Below, piece after piece: positions 1 through 8,994 of a stretch of DNA of 64,000 nucleotides (positions are counted from its first letter, which is position 1; each line of letters begins with the position of its first letter). The DNA comes from Coxiellaceae bacterium. Its GTDB lineage: Bacteria; Pseudomonadota; Gammaproteobacteria; Coxiellales; Coxiellaceae. A program made the translations under genes and the position numbers. A model generated the notes under the pieces. That model was given only the letters and a program-made list of their open reading frames with translations. It was not told the origin of the DNA and ran no database searches. Location: contig JARGPC010000001.1 of assembly GCA_029212885.1 (NCBI GenBank), positions 724,647 to 788,646 of the forward strand, given 5' to 3'.

Positions 1-193
1 ATTTCGCATCAAAGGCAAAAGTCTGACACGGCTGTTGGCTTCGAATGGCTACATCATCGGCGAGTGTTTGCATGTGGGCGGCATTGCGCGCCACTAAAAA
101 TAATTGGTGACCCGCCGAGGCAAGTTGTTTTGCTATTGCCTGCGCAATGGCTGAAGTCGCACCAATAATGACAGTGTTGTTTTTTTTGTTCAT
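1..193 (-). CDS. SDR-family oxidoreductase, first 64 residues only (DprE2-like), cut by window edge
   Basis: Reading leftward from an ATG at 193, the product starts MNKKNNTVIIGATSAIAQ and continues as a Rossmann fold with the Gly-rich NAD(P) loop (GATSAIA) and the following basic residue (LVARN). This is a short-chain dehydrogenase N-terminus. The start overlaps the stop of the DprE1-like gene by the ATGA arrangement, so the two are probably translationally coupled. In the mycobacterial pathway the partner of DprE1 is the SDR DprE2, which reduces the 2-keto intermediate to the arabinose form; position next to a DprE1 homologue makes that role likely. The catalytic Tyr-x-x-x-Lys lies outside the window, so activity cannot be judged. 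Confidence 0.8.
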   Translation of the reverse strand, partial: MNKKNNTVIIGATSAIAQAIAKQLASAGHQLFLVARNAAHMQTLADDVAIRSQQPCQTFAFDAK

Positions 194-1491
194 GTTGTTT
201 CCATTGTTCGACGCCAAAGGTCCGAGCAAAAGCCTGGGTCCTTGTGCGGTTTAAATTGATTTAATGCGTGTTGATAGTAATGATTAAAATGTTTTGGTTG
301 CATATGTGCGTCTTTAGCGGCATATACGCGACCATTGGCGTGCATAACTATGTCGCCCAGCCGGTCGAGCAAGTCTAAAGTTTTTTTGCCTTGATTAGCA
401 AAGTCCAAAGCCAGTGTAACGCCCGGCATTGGAAAAGATAGTAATCCCGGCGATGGTTGGTTGCCAAAGATTTTTAGTACGGATAAAAAGGAGCCCTGCT
501 TAGATTGCACAATGGTTTGTAATAACTCAGTGACGGTGTTTAGGCCGTCATCTAATGGCACGGCGCATTGAAATTGCAAAAAGCCACGTTTGCCATAGAT
601 GCGATTCCAATGCTGGATGCTATCTAGCGGAAAAAAATAGGGTTGGTAATGCATGATTTGGCGACCGCTATTTTTTTTCCCCTGTGTAAAGTAGCGTTGA
701 TTAAATAGTCGAATGGTCAGTGGGTTTAATGCGAAATTAGGCAGAAAACATGGCACACTGCGTGCTTTATGTTGATAAGGTTTAGTATAAGCTTGTTGTG
801 TAAAGTTGGCTTTCATAAATAAACCGCGACCTAAATGTTTGTCATTGGCTTGACTATCTAGCCATGCTACGGTGTATTCGTAATCATTTTCAGCCTGTTG
901 TGATAGGCTAAAAAACTCGCCAAGGCTGTTGAATGCTTGTGTTTCAACGCTTAAATACTGACTGGCTTGTCGTGTTAATTGGATGTCAGCCGTTAATATC
1001 AAGCCGGTTAGTCCTAATCCTGCGATGGTAGCTTGAAATAATTCACTGTTCTCAGTGGGTGAGCAACGATAGAAGCAAGCATCGGAGCGTAATAGTTCGA
1101 GTTGTTTGATGTGTTGGCCAAAGGTGCCGCGCTTATGGTGATTTTTACCGTGCACATCATTGGCGATGGCGCCACCTACCGTAATATATTGCGTTCCTGG
1201 TACCACCGGCAGCGTCCAGCCATGTGGCACAACAAATGCTAAGATATCAGCAAGTAATGTGCCTGCCTCGCAACGTAATATACCGCTGTCTTGATCAAAA
1301 GCAATAAAGCGATTAAGCGCCTTGGTTTGTAATAACGTGCCATCTTTATTTAAACACTGATCACCATAGCTACGGCCATTGCCATATGCCAATACTGGTA
1401 ACTGCGTAAATAAATCCAATTGGTCACGCCACAACACAGGCTTGGCGTGCTTGTGTTGTGGTGTTGGATAATTTCCCCAGCTGCTGGTCAT
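190..1491 (-). CDS. FAD-dependent polyprenylphosphoryl-ribose 2-oxidase, DprE1-like
   Basis: A 433-residue FAD-binding (PCMH/VAO type) oxidase. The N-terminal FAD domain shows YGNGRSYGD near residue 37, the PVVPGT segment and VGGAIANDVHGKNHH around residue 105, typical of the DprE1/alditol oxidase group. The C-terminal cap has YAAKDAHM near residue 393, matching the conserved flavin-contacting Lys region of DprE1. Known DprE1 oxidises the 2-hydroxyl of decaprenylphosphoryl-ribose; the partner reductase then gives the arabinose epimer. Here it sits between a GtrA flippase and an SDR, with a HAD-UbiA protein upstream in the same operon, so the same epimerisation on a polyprenyl-phosphate sugar is the best guess. 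The lipid chain length and the final sugar are inference. Confidence 0.82.
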   Translation of the reverse strand: MTSSWGNYPTPQHKHAKPVLWRDQLDLFTQLPVLAYGNGRSYGDQCLNKDGTLLQTKALNRFIAFDQDSGILRCEAGTLLADILAFVVPHGWTLPVVPGTQYITVGGAIANDVHGKNHHKRGTFGQHIKQLELLRSDACFYRCSPTENSELFQATIAGLGLTGLILTADIQLTRQASQYLSVETQAFNSLGEFFSLSQQAENDYEYTVAWLDSQANDKHLGRGLFMKANFTQQAYTKPYQHKARSVPCFLPNFALNPLTIRLFNQRYFTQGKKNSGRQIMHYQPYFFPLDSIQHWNRIYGKRGFLQFQCAVPLDDGLNTVTELLQTIVQSKQGSFLSVLKIFGNQPSPGLLSFPMPGVTLALDFANQGKKTLDLLDRLGDIVMHANGRVYAAKDAHMQPKHFNHYYQHALNQFKPHKDPGFCSDLWRRTMETT

Positions 1492-1500
1492 GGTGATTTC

Positions 1501-1914
1501 TTACCTAAATGTAATGTATTTGTGGCCCAAATAACTAAAAAATACCGGCGCACAAATGCCAATAAAGTGCGCCACTTCTTCGCGTAAAAAGCGATCAGCA
1601 ATAAATGCTAGGCCATAATTAAACAGTGTCAAGGAAACGATGAGTGTAAGGCATATTGCGAATACATTAACTAATGCAAAATAAAAGATTTCATGGTGCG
1701 TCTTATTTTTTTTTGATTCAAATACAAATTGCCGGCACAAAAAATAGGCGGTAATAATGCCAACTATATAGGCGGCAACAATCGACCAGGCATATGGCAT
1801 AAACAAACCAAATAACATACGAGAGCCAAAGTTCATTGCAGCTGCAAAGGTATTGGATGCCAAGAACAGCAGAAAGTTCTTATTGATGAATTGTTGTTTA
1901 AACGCAGTCTTCAT
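1501..1914 (-). CDS. GtrA-family small membrane protein, likely polyprenyl-phosphate-sugar flippase
   Basis: A 137-residue protein with four predicted membrane helices (about residues 14-34, 40-60, 77-100, 114-134) and the GtrA signature of a basic N-terminus, an aromatic-rich core and a C-terminal YITFR. GtrA proteins are linked to moving polyprenyl-phosphate sugars across the inner membrane; in mycobacteria the GtrA protein Rv3789 belongs to the arabinan gene cluster. Its 5' end overlaps the end of the FAD oxidoreductase gene by 17 nt and its stop lies 9 nt before the DprE1-like gene, consistent with one operon. It probably presents the finished lipid-linked sugar to a periplasmic transferase. 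Confidence 0.8.
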   Translation of the reverse strand: MKTAFKQQFINKNFLLFLASNTFAAAMNFGSRMLFGLFMPYAWSIVAAYIVGIITAYFLCRQFVFESKKNKTHHEIFYFALVNVFAICLTLIVSLTLFNYGLAFIADRFLREEVAHFIGICAPVFFSYLGHKYITFR

Positions 1915-3208
1915 GTACCAGGCTCGCTAACGTTGAACCGACCTGGACGCTCTCAGAAATACTGCGATCTTCAGGGTAATAATAAGCGGTGTCTGCCATA
2001 TAAAAGCCTTCGATTTCCGAACGCATCGGCGGAAGTTTGTCATAAAAGTTAGGGCCGCAGACAGTTTGTGAAAAGGCGTATCGCGTTACCTTGGTGGCGA
2101 TAATGTCATCCGCATTGAATTGATCCGAAATCATTTTTAAATATTGTGTGGCTTCATCAACAAACTGCTGATCACTCCAGCCATATTTAGGGTGAGTGCT
2201 GGGCATGTAGTAAGGAACGTACAGAATTTTTTCTTTTTGGTCTTGCAGGCCAGGGTTTAAGTTGCTGTATTCAATGACGCCAGGGATCTCAATGCGATCA
2301 TCGTTAATATTCACCCAGAAGTGTTTTGTTAGTGGCTTTTTTAGTTTAAATAGCACACAAGCGACACCCACATTTGCAATAGCGTCGATTTGGTCACGGG
2401 TTTTTTGTGACAGGCCGGGGGTCAGCTTGCTTATATAGGGCAAGGGAATGGTCGCTACTACTGAATCAAAGCGCTGAATGTCGTCTTTCACCCGCACCCC
2501 AATGGTTTTGTTTTGCTCTGTGACTACTTCACGTACATCGGCATTTAATTGAATGTGGCCACCCAGCTCGTGTATACGTTTCTCCATGACGTCTAGCAGA
2601 ATATCTGAGCCGCCCTCTAAGTAACCCAGTTGTTCTTGAAACAAGCTGCGACGTGATAGCCCTACGCGCTTAATACGGGTGCCTAACCAGGCGGCAGACA
2701 AGTCATTTTTATGTTCATAGAATTTGTAATGAAATAATTTATGCCACAAGGCATCATAGCCTTTGTTGCCCAACCATTTTTTTAACCAGGTGGTGACATC
2801 AATCTTGTCTAACTTGCGCCAATCTTTAATACGGCAGGTGTTCCAAGCCAGTAAGCCGTAACGCAATTTAGTCATAAAACTCAGCTTGGGAAACGTTAGT
2901 AGGCTAATAGGATTGCCCCAGTTATACAGTTTGCCATCATAATATAACCCCATGCTGGTATCACGCCATTTGAGTTTATGTTGTAATTTAAAGTCGGCCA
3001 ATAAATCAAACATGGGTTGATCGGGCTTGCAAACAAAATGATAAAAGCGCTCGATCTTTGTGCCGTCAAAATCAAATGAGGCAGACATGCCCCCGATGCG
3101 GTCATCACGCTCAAACAGCGTTACGTCATAGCCTTTTTTTAGTAGGTCATAGGTGGTCATTAAGCCCATCGGGCCAGCACCAATAACGGCAACTTTATTT
3201 TTATTCAT
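1898..3208 (-). CDS. FAD/NAD(P)-binding oxidoreductase, amine-oxidase / UDP-galactopyranose-mutase-like superfamily
   Basis: A 436-residue flavoprotein. The N-terminus has the dinucleotide-binding loop VIGAGPMGLMTTYDLLKKG, followed by FERDDRIGGMSAS, the second FAD contact. The C-terminus ends with FYMADTAYYYPEDRSISESVQVG, the FAD-binding closing motif of the protoporphyrinogen oxidase/amine oxidase group. The start ATG at 3208 has a good GAGAGA ribosome site. Such proteins occur in polysaccharide clusters and some relatives are sugar-nucleotide mutases; the substrate here is unknown. Gene spacing (2 nt from the upstream epimerase gene, overlap with gtrA downstream) makes it part of the lipid-sugar operon. 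Confidence 0.75.
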   Translation of the reverse strand: MNKNKVAVIGAGPMGLMTTYDLLKKGYDVTLFERDDRIGGMSASFDFDGTKIERFYHFVCKPDQPMFDLLADFKLQHKLKWRDTSMGLYYDGKLYNWGNPISLLTFPKLSFMTKLRYGLLAWNTCRIKDWRKLDKIDVTTWLKKWLGNKGYDALWHKLFHYKFYEHKNDLSAAWLGTRIKRVGLSRRSLFQEQLGYLEGGSDILLDVMEKRIHELGGHIQLNADVREVVTEQNKTIGVRVKDDIQRFDSVVATIPLPYISKLTPGLSQKTRDQIDAIANVGVACVLFKLKKPLTKHFWVNINDDRIEIPGVIEYSNLNPGLQDQKEKILYVPYYMPSTHPKYGWSDQQFVDEATQYLKMISDQFNADDIIATKVTRYAFSQTVCGPNFYDKLPPMRSEIEGFYMADTAYYYPEDRSISESVQVGSTLASLVHEDCV

Positions 3209-3210
3209 AT

Positions 3211-4152
3211 TTATCTCTCGATCACGATATCGCAGTAGCGTTTGTCGCTGAACGTGCTGTCGAATGCTTGTTGTAATGGTGTGGGAGTGATATTAAATAT
3301 TGTGGCAAAGTCACATCCCTCGAAGTAATCGCCCGCCGTTAATGCCGTTAGTTGGTCGGCAGTAAAAGGCGGCTTGTTGCTGAATAGCGCATACAGTTTG
3401 AGTAACGCATAAAAAATAGGGTATGGCAGTTTTATTATCTTGGTCGATAATTTTTTGGCCGCTTTAATCTTGCGGATCATATCGATATAGTCGATTTCTT
3501 CTAAGCCGACAATATCATAGCTTTTTCCTGCGGGCTGCTGCTGCATTGCAGCGATGATTACCTGGCAGAAGTCGCGACTAAATAATGGTTGACGTAAAAA
3601 CTTGCCATTACCAGGAATTGGAAATACAGGCATTTTAGCCATAAAGCGCGATAGCCAGCCCAAGTGTTTAGGGTCAAACCAGCCAAACATTAGTGTAGGT
3701 CTCAGTATGCAGCAGGTAATGCCGCTATCAATAACTAATTGCTCTTGCTGCTTTTTGGTTTGGGTATAGTGATCGTCAGCAATTGAATTTACGACCGAAG
3801 AGCTAATGTGGACAGTAAATGGCACCTTGTGCTGTTTAATTGCTTGCAGCACATGTTCGGTAGCGATGATGTTGTTTTTAATAAACACATCAGATTGTAA
3901 GCCAGTAATTTGAGCATGTAATACTAAGGCGCGCTTAGCATCGGCAAAATGATCCATCCACTGCCCTGCTTCGCTTAAGTCAGCCAGCTGTGTGGTAATT
4001 CCGGGATTTAGCTTCGCTAATGTTGCGAGATTTTTTGGGTGCTTATCGAGCGCAATGATATTGCTATACCCCATTTCCTGTAGCAACAGCACTAGGTTTT
4101 GTCCAACCAGGCCGGCGGCACCTGTAATCACTATTTTATCGGAATGCTGCAT
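3211..4152 (-). CDS. NAD-dependent epimerase/dehydratase family protein (extended SDR)
   Basis: An extended SDR with the NAD loop ITGAAGLVGQNLV near the N-terminus, ALDKHP after strand two, and a YTQTKKQQE stretch providing the Tyr-x-x-x-Lys catalytic pair; the substrate-side region has LRPTLMFG. I chose the ATG at 4152: it is 10 nt after the stop of the upstream HAD-UbiA gene and follows an AAAGAGACC ribosome site. An in-frame ATG at 4176 would overlap the upstream gene and add eight atypical residues. It probably acts on a nucleotide sugar or lipid-linked sugar in the operon pathway; the exact substrate is not visible. Confidence 0.78.
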   Translation of the reverse strand: MQHSDKIVITGAAGLVGQNLVLLLQEMGYSNIIALDKHPKNLATLAKLNPGITTQLADLSEAGQWMDHFADAKRALVLHAQITGLQSDVFIKNNIIATEHVLQAIKQHKVPFTVHISSSVVNSIADDHYTQTKKQQEQLVIDSGITCCILRPTLMFGWFDPKHLGWLSRFMAKMPVFPIPGNGKFLRQPLFSRDFCQVIIAAMQQQPAGKSYDIVGLEEIDYIDMIRKIKAAKKLSTKIIKLPYPIFYALLKLYALFSNKPPFTADQLTALTAGDYFEGCDFATIFNITPTPLQQAFDSTFSDKRYCDIVIER

Positions 4153-4162
4153 TAAGGTCTCT

Positions 4163-5593
4163 TTATAAAGTTGCACAGTAAGCGATAACTGTAATCATGG
4201 CGACTATCAGATAAGTAGCGCGATCTTTAATGGCAAATACAACTGGGTCAGAATGCATTTTTCCTTCAGTTGTAATCATCCACACGCGAGAGACCCAGTA
4301 CAGTAGCAATGGGCAAATTAAATATAATAATTCGTTCAGTTGATATAATGCGATCGATCGTGCTGACTGGATGTAAAGTGCAAAGATCATCACAGAGACA
4401 TAACCACTGCACATGCCCATGATTTTTATTTCACCGCTGTGGTCGCTATGATATGCCCGGCCGGGAAGTTGTACTTTTGAAGACGGGTCATGTGTCGCTA
4501 ATTCTGAATAGCGTTTTATAAACGCCAGGCTTGTAAAAAAGAAAAACGAAAATAATAGCAGCCAATCGGAGTAACCAGCAGCGCCGAGTATCGCCATGCC
4601 AGCAAAGATGCGAAGTGTATAGAGTATTGCTAGGGTAAAGACGTCGATTAGTAACATGCGTTTGAGTTTAAATGAGTAAGCCAATGTGCATGAGTAATAA
4701 AACAACAGTACAGCGACAAATGCTATTGGCAGTAACCATAGGGCTAAGCCTAGGCCAGTAATAAAGCATAGCGGTGAGCCAGCCAAGCCGACACTCAGAG
4801 ACAGTTGGCCACTGGCAAATGGCCGTCGATTTTTTTTATGGTGTTGGCGATCCGATGATAGGTCAATGAGGTCATTCAATAAATAAGCGCTTGATGCTAA
4901 TAAGCTAAAACTAACAAATCCAAGCACAGTTAAAAAAAGCACATGCAGGTTGGTGAAGTAGTGACCAAGTAGTAATGGCAAGAATAATAAAACATTTTTT
5001 GCGTACTGGTGCGGGCGTGCGGCTTTAATGACTTGTTGTAGGCTGTTGTCACCTGACTTAAATATTTCGCTGACTTTTGATACTTCTCTAGCTTTACTAA
5101 TAAACGAACTTTTGTTGTTAACAACTACAGACTGTTTGGCGTGTTTAAAAATGCTCATGTCACATTGGCTGTTGCCAACATATACATATTCACCTTTGCC
5201 AAATTGTTGGTCAAGAAAGTCGCGTTTGTAGTGTCCTTTTAAATTACGCTTACCATCGCTGGCATGTGCCGCGTCAAATATTGGCAGCTGCCCAATAACG
5301 AAATGAGCGATACGTTGATCTGCAGCTGTGACCAAATAAAGCGAGTGGCCTTGTTGTTTTTTTAGTGTAAGCCATTCGATAAGTGGTTGGTTAAAGGGCA
5401 GATGGAAATCAGTAAAATTAGTTTTTGCTGCAATGCGCTGTTTGCAATACGACTTACCTTTAAATAGGAGCCAAAAAACCGCTAGGATTCCCGTTAGCGG
5501 ATTGCTCTTTAGCGCGCTAATAAACGTTTCAAGCAACGTATCGGTATAGGTCAGTGATCCATCTAGATCGACGCATATGGGTGATTTGTTCAT
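4163..5593 (-). CDS. HAD hydrolase - UbiA prenyltransferase fusion, polyprenyl-phosphate phosphoribosyltransferase type
   Basis: A 476-residue two-domain protein. Residues 1-190 are a HAD phosphatase: the nucleophile motif DLDGSLTYTD at residue 9, a Thr motif LVTAAD near 93 and the acidic motif VGNSQCDMSIF near 140. Residues 200-476 are a UbiA-type membrane prenyltransferase with the Asp-rich motifs NDLIDLSSDRQHHKKNRRP and the second loop near RYSELATHD. Relatives of the second half (Rv3806c type) join PRPP to a polyprenyl phosphate. The HAD half could remove the 5-phosphate afterwards, giving two consecutive steps in one polypeptide; this is inference. It is the first gene of the operon; the 189-bp gap to the divergent membrane protein gene must hold the promoters. 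Confidence 0.82.
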   Translation of the reverse strand: MNKSPICVDLDGSLTYTDTLLETFISALKSNPLTGILAVFWLLFKGKSYCKQRIAAKTNFTDFHLPFNQPLIEWLTLKKQQGHSLYLVTAADQRIAHFVIGQLPIFDAAHASDGKRNLKGHYKRDFLDQQFGKGEYVYVGNSQCDMSIFKHAKQSVVVNNKSSFISKAREVSKVSEIFKSGDNSLQQVIKAARPHQYAKNVLLFLPLLLGHYFTNLHVLFLTVLGFVSFSLLASSAYLLNDLIDLSSDRQHHKKNRRPFASGQLSLSVGLAGSPLCFITGLGLALWLLPIAFVAVLLFYYSCTLAYSFKLKRMLLIDVFTLAILYTLRIFAGMAILGAAGYSDWLLLFSFFFFTSLAFIKRYSELATHDPSSKVQLPGRAYHSDHSGEIKIMGMCSGYVSVMIFALYIQSARSIALYQLNELLYLICPLLLYWVSRVWMITTEGKMHSDPVVFAIKDRATYLIVAMITVIAYCATL

Positions 5594-5782
5594 AGCGCGG
5601 GATTATACCAGGTATTCCCTTTAAAGTAAGAGGTGCGGTTAGGGTAATATTCCGGATTGCTGACAGTTTTAACAATGTTTTAAGTAGTGAAGGCACTATG
5701 ATAGAATCCATCGATTTTCGTCGCGAATGGGCTGGCAATTGTTTGTTGGCTAAAGCATCTCAACTCAAAGGGTACCGCAGCA

Positions 5783-7687
5783 GTGTTAAAAAATTTGAAG
5801 GTAAACTCTCAGTTTAAGTGGGCGCTTAACTTGTTTGTATTGTTTACAGTGGTAGGGCTTATGGTGCCCTTTTTTCCCAGGGTCGTTGGAGCTGGCCTGG
5901 ATCCTTCATGGGTTATTGCGCTTAACCAGGCGGTTACGAAAAATTTGCGCTTTGGTCAGGACCTTATTTTTACTTATGGCCCTTTTGCTTCCGTTCTTAC
6001 GAAGGCCTATAGTCCGGGCAGTTATATAAGGATGATGCTAGGCAGTATCTACTTGGCTGTAGCCTATTGGGGGGCTTTCCTTATATTAATGAACGGGGTT
6101 AAAGTGCGCTGGGTGGTGGCCTATTGCATAGTGATTGCTGCGCTAGCTGGTTATTCTCCAGACCCACTTTATTTTTCATTTGCATGCGTTTTGGGTTTAA
6201 CATCAATCAAATTGGTATTTCAACAGCCAGAAAGGTTAAAAAATGAAATGTCAGTTAAAATAGTGTTGCCTGTTTTGTTTTCGGCGCTAGGCTTGTTGGT
6301 GCTTATTAAGGTTAGCTTTTTAGCGATTGCTATGGGTGCTATGGTTGTGTCAGCAACTGTAATGTTAATTAAGCGTTTCTATGCCTTAACCGCGGCGATT
6401 ATCGTATTACCAATATTATCTTTTGTCTCTCTATGGGTAGTGTCAGGGGCATCACTGGAGGGGCTGTCGTATTATTTCACTAGTTCTCATCAAATTATGT
6501 CCGGCTACTCATATGCGATGATGTGGGTGGCTCCTGGCCCAATATGGACAATGGTAATGTATATTATTTCAGCTGTGCTCATCTGCCGCATTATTTATAA
6601 GGACAGTGAAAAATCAGTTTTAGAAAGAAGTGCAATTATTCTTTTATTAGCAATGTTCTTATTCATATCTTTTAAGGAAGCCTATGTTCGTCAAGATGGA
6701 CATGAGCTAAATGCGATGACAGCTTTGGTTGTCGGGCTTTTTTTGTCACCATTTATTACGCAGCGACGCAGTATAATTTCCTCATTTTTTATCGTACTAA
6801 CCAGTTTGATTATCTTGCATTACTATGTAGGGGGAGGGCCTAGTAAGGCAATTACAGCGGCTTTATCTAATTATGAAAAACCTTGGCAAGCTTTGAATAA
6901 AACCGTACAGCAGCCAAATTGGCTGCAACAAGAATACGTGGAATCTTTGAAAAAGGTTAGAGCGCAATTTCCACTGCCTAAAGTGGTAGGATCCACGGAT
7001 ATTTACCCATTCGACCAAGCTTATCTTTTTGCTTCTCATGCTGTATGGGCACCTAGGCCTGTACTACAAAGCTATTCGGCGTATACGCCTGCGCTAGCGG
7101 AATTAGATAAAGAGTACTTGTTGGGACCTTCGGCACCAAAAAATATATTCTTCGCAGTTAAGCCTATAGACAATAGGGTGCCTACTTCACCAGACGGGGC
7201 TAGTTGGCCGGTGTTGTTAAATTCTTATCAACTTAAGGGGTTGACCCATGGATTTGCTTTTCTGCAGCGGAAGGTTAGTTTCGATAAAGATGAAGGTAGT
7301 CTTTCTGTGCTATTAAAGCGGCATGCTCATTTAGGCGAGGCGGTAAAGGTGCCCGTCAGTAGTAAATTGGTTTATGTAAAGTTAGATGTTGAGCCGACAT
7401 GGTTTGGTCGTTTGGTGGCGTTATTTTTTCGTGCTCGTCGTTTGGATGTTTTATTTCATTTCGCGGATGGAAGTTCACAAGAATACAACTTTATTCCTTC
7501 GATGGCAAAAACAGGTTACTTGATTTCACCCTTGATTAACAACACTAAACAATTTGCGATGTTATATCGTAAAAACCTGGACTCGCTTAAGAGTTTGAAG
7601 GTAAAAAGCTTTGTTATTGCCCCTAAAATTAAGTTGGGAGTGTTTTGGCAAAAGTCATATGCCATCACATTTTTGGTGCCTGCTTAA
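5783..7687 (+). CDS. Large polytopic membrane protein, candidate GT-C-type glycosyltransferase
   Basis: A 634-residue protein with about ten to twelve membrane helices in the first 360 residues and a soluble C-terminal part. The first extracytoplasmic loop carries DPSWVIALNQA and FGQDLIFTYGP, a pattern recurrent in large envelope membrane proteins of unknown enzymology. An acidic loop after the first helix and a C-terminal periplasmic domain are the general architecture of GT-C transferases that use lipid-linked sugars. It lies divergently from the lipid-sugar operon, so it may use the product of that operon. The GTG start is the only reasonable one and has a weak ribosome site. No sequence motif proves transferase activity. 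Confidence 0.5.
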   Translation: MLKNLKVNSQFKWALNLFVLFTVVGLMVPFFPRVVGAGLDPSWVIALNQAVTKNLRFGQDLIFTYGPFASVLTKAYSPGSYIRMMLGSIYLAVAYWGAFLILMNGVKVRWVVAYCIVIAALAGYSPDPLYFSFACVLGLTSIKLVFQQPERLKNEMSVKIVLPVLFSALGLLVLIKVSFLAIAMGAMVVSATVMLIKRFYALTAAIIVLPILSFVSLWVVSGASLEGLSYYFTSSHQIMSGYSYAMMWVAPGPIWTMVMYIISAVLICRIIYKDSEKSVLERSAIILLLAMFLFISFKEAYVRQDGHELNAMTALVVGLFLSPFITQRRSIISSFFIVLTSLIILHYYVGGGPSKAITAALSNYEKPWQALNKTVQQPNWLQQEYVESLKKVRAQFPLPKVVGSTDIYPFDQAYLFASHAVWAPRPVLQSYSAYTPALAELDKEYLLGPSAPKNIFFAVKPIDNRVPTSPDGASWPVLLNSYQLKGLTHGFAFLQRKVSFDKDEGSLSVLLKRHAHLGEAVKVPVSSKLVYVKLDVEPTWFGRLVALFFRARRLDVLFHFADGSSQEYNFIPSMAKTGYLISPLINNTKQFAMLYRKNLDSLKSLKVKSFVIAPKIKLGVFWQKSYAITFLVPA

Positions 7688-7797
7688 AAGTAATATGTTG
7701 GTGATAGTTTTAGGTGGTTGTTTACAAAGCGCATATTTCATTGACCGTGCGGAAGCAGCTTGCTACCATCGGTGCTTGCCTTGAATTAAGGGATACT

Positions 7798-8394
7798 ATG
7801 AGCTTTAGCTTTTTAACAAATATCGAAGACCATCAAGCGACGATTGATGGCCTAAAGCCAATGGCGGAACATATCCACCTGTTAGCTAAGTTGTTAGCTG
7901 AGCGTGTAGCCCAAGGTGGTACGATTTATTGGTTGGGTAATGGCGGCAGCGCTGCCGATGCGCAGCATTTAGCCGCTGAATTGGTAGGTCGATTTAAATT
8001 GGAACGTCCAGCTATAGCTTCCGTGGCGTTGCATACCGATACATCAATCCTTACCTGCCTGAGCAATGACTATGACTATAGCATCGTATTTGCACGCCAG
8101 CTCGAGGCGATGTGTAAGCCTGTCGATGCAGTGATTGGTTTGTCTACATCGGGTAATAGTGAAAATATTTTACGTGCCATGGCTGTGGCAAAAGATAGAG
8201 GTGCTTTAACACTAGGATTAACTGGTGCCAAAGGTCAAAAATTAAACCAAGCATGTGATCACTGCGTGCTAGTGCCCTCCACTGATACCGCGCGCATTCA
8301 AGAAGCGCATATTTTGATCGGCCATTCTTTGTGTCAATATATTGAACTTCAAGTAGCTCAAACAGCAGCAAAAACCATGGACTCCATGACATAA
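7798..8394 (+). CDS. gmhA: D-sedoheptulose-7-phosphate isomerase
   Basis: A 198-residue SIS-domain protein. GNGGSAADAQHLAAELVGRF near residue 50 is the hallmark of GmhA, followed by LSTSGNSENIL for phosphosugar binding and IQEAHILIGH with the catalytic Glu-x-x-His region. It converts sedoheptulose 7-phosphate to D-glycero-D-manno-heptose 7-phosphate for the LPS inner core. I chose the ATG at 7798, preceded by AAGGGA; a longer frame from 7714 adds 28 residues that GmhA proteins lack. It lies just downstream of the envelope membrane protein gene. gmhB and hldE are not in the window. Confidence 0.92.
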   Translation: MSFSFLTNIEDHQATIDGLKPMAEHIHLLAKLLAERVAQGGTIYWLGNGGSAADAQHLAAELVGRFKLERPAIASVALHTDTSILTCLSNDYDYSIVFARQLEAMCKPVDAVIGLSTSGNSENILRAMAVAKDRGALTLGLTGAKGQKLNQACDHCVLVPSTDTARIQEAHILIGHSLCQYIELQVAQTAAKTMDSMT

Positions 8395-8439
8395 AAAAGT
8401 GCTATATTATCAGGCAGTGACTACTGTGAGGGCCTGACC

Positions 8440-8994
8440 ATGATTGCATTGATTGTTATTGTCGTTATTATTGTGCTGCTGATTCTGTGGGTTATTGGCA
8501 TATATAACTCATTGATTAGATTGAAAAATCAGGTGCAAGAAGGCTGGAGCGGCATCGATGTTCAGCTCAAACGCCGCCATGATCTTATCCCCAATTTAGT
8601 CTCCACAGTCAAAGGTTATAAAGAGCATGAAAGTTCAACTTTAGAAGAAGTCACTAAGTTACGTGCCAATGCCATGCAAGCCATGAGCGTTGCTGATAAA
8701 GCTAAGGCGGAATCGGCGTTGTCATTGGGTTTAGGTAAACTGTTTGCGGTTGCTGAAAATTACCCCGATTTAAAAGCCAGTGCCAACTTTTTAGATTTGC
8801 AAAAAAGCCTTAGCGATGTTGAAGATAATTTGCAAAATGCACGTCGCTACTATAACGCGACAGCGCGTGACTTTAATACTAAGGTGCAATCATTTCCTGA
8901 TAACGTCATTGCTGGCATGTTTCACTTTACCTCACAACCCTACTTTGAGCTAGATAGTGAAGCAGAAAAAGCAGTGCCCAAGGTGTCATTCTAA
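8440..8994 (+). CDS. lemA: LemA family protein
   Basis: A 184-residue protein with one N-terminal membrane helix (about residues 2-22) and then the LemA helical domain, with the signature [25 protein letters not shown] and the distal [13 protein letters not shown] segment. Length and layout match the family (about 180-200). The start is preceded by GTGAGGG. Its last base overlaps the ATG of the DUF2207 gene, a common lemA partner arrangement. LemA proteins are inner-membrane proteins of unclear role. The extracytoplasmic or cytoplasmic placement of the helical domain cannot be decided here. Confidence 0.9.
   Translation: MIALIVIVVIIVLLILWVIGIYNSLIRLKNQVQEGWSGIDVQLKRRHDLIPNLVSTVKGYKEHESSTLEEVTKLRANAMQAMSVADKAKAESALSLGLGKLFAVAENYPDLKASANFLDLQKSLSDVEDNLQNARRYYNATARDFNTKVQSFPDNVIAGMFHFTSQPYFELDSEAEKAVPKVSF

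Noticed and set aside
5698..5817. 39-codon ORF overlapping the start of the 634-residue membrane protein gene
   Set aside because: No ribosome site and overlap with a better-supported start; more likely promoter DNA (TATGAT at 5697-5702).
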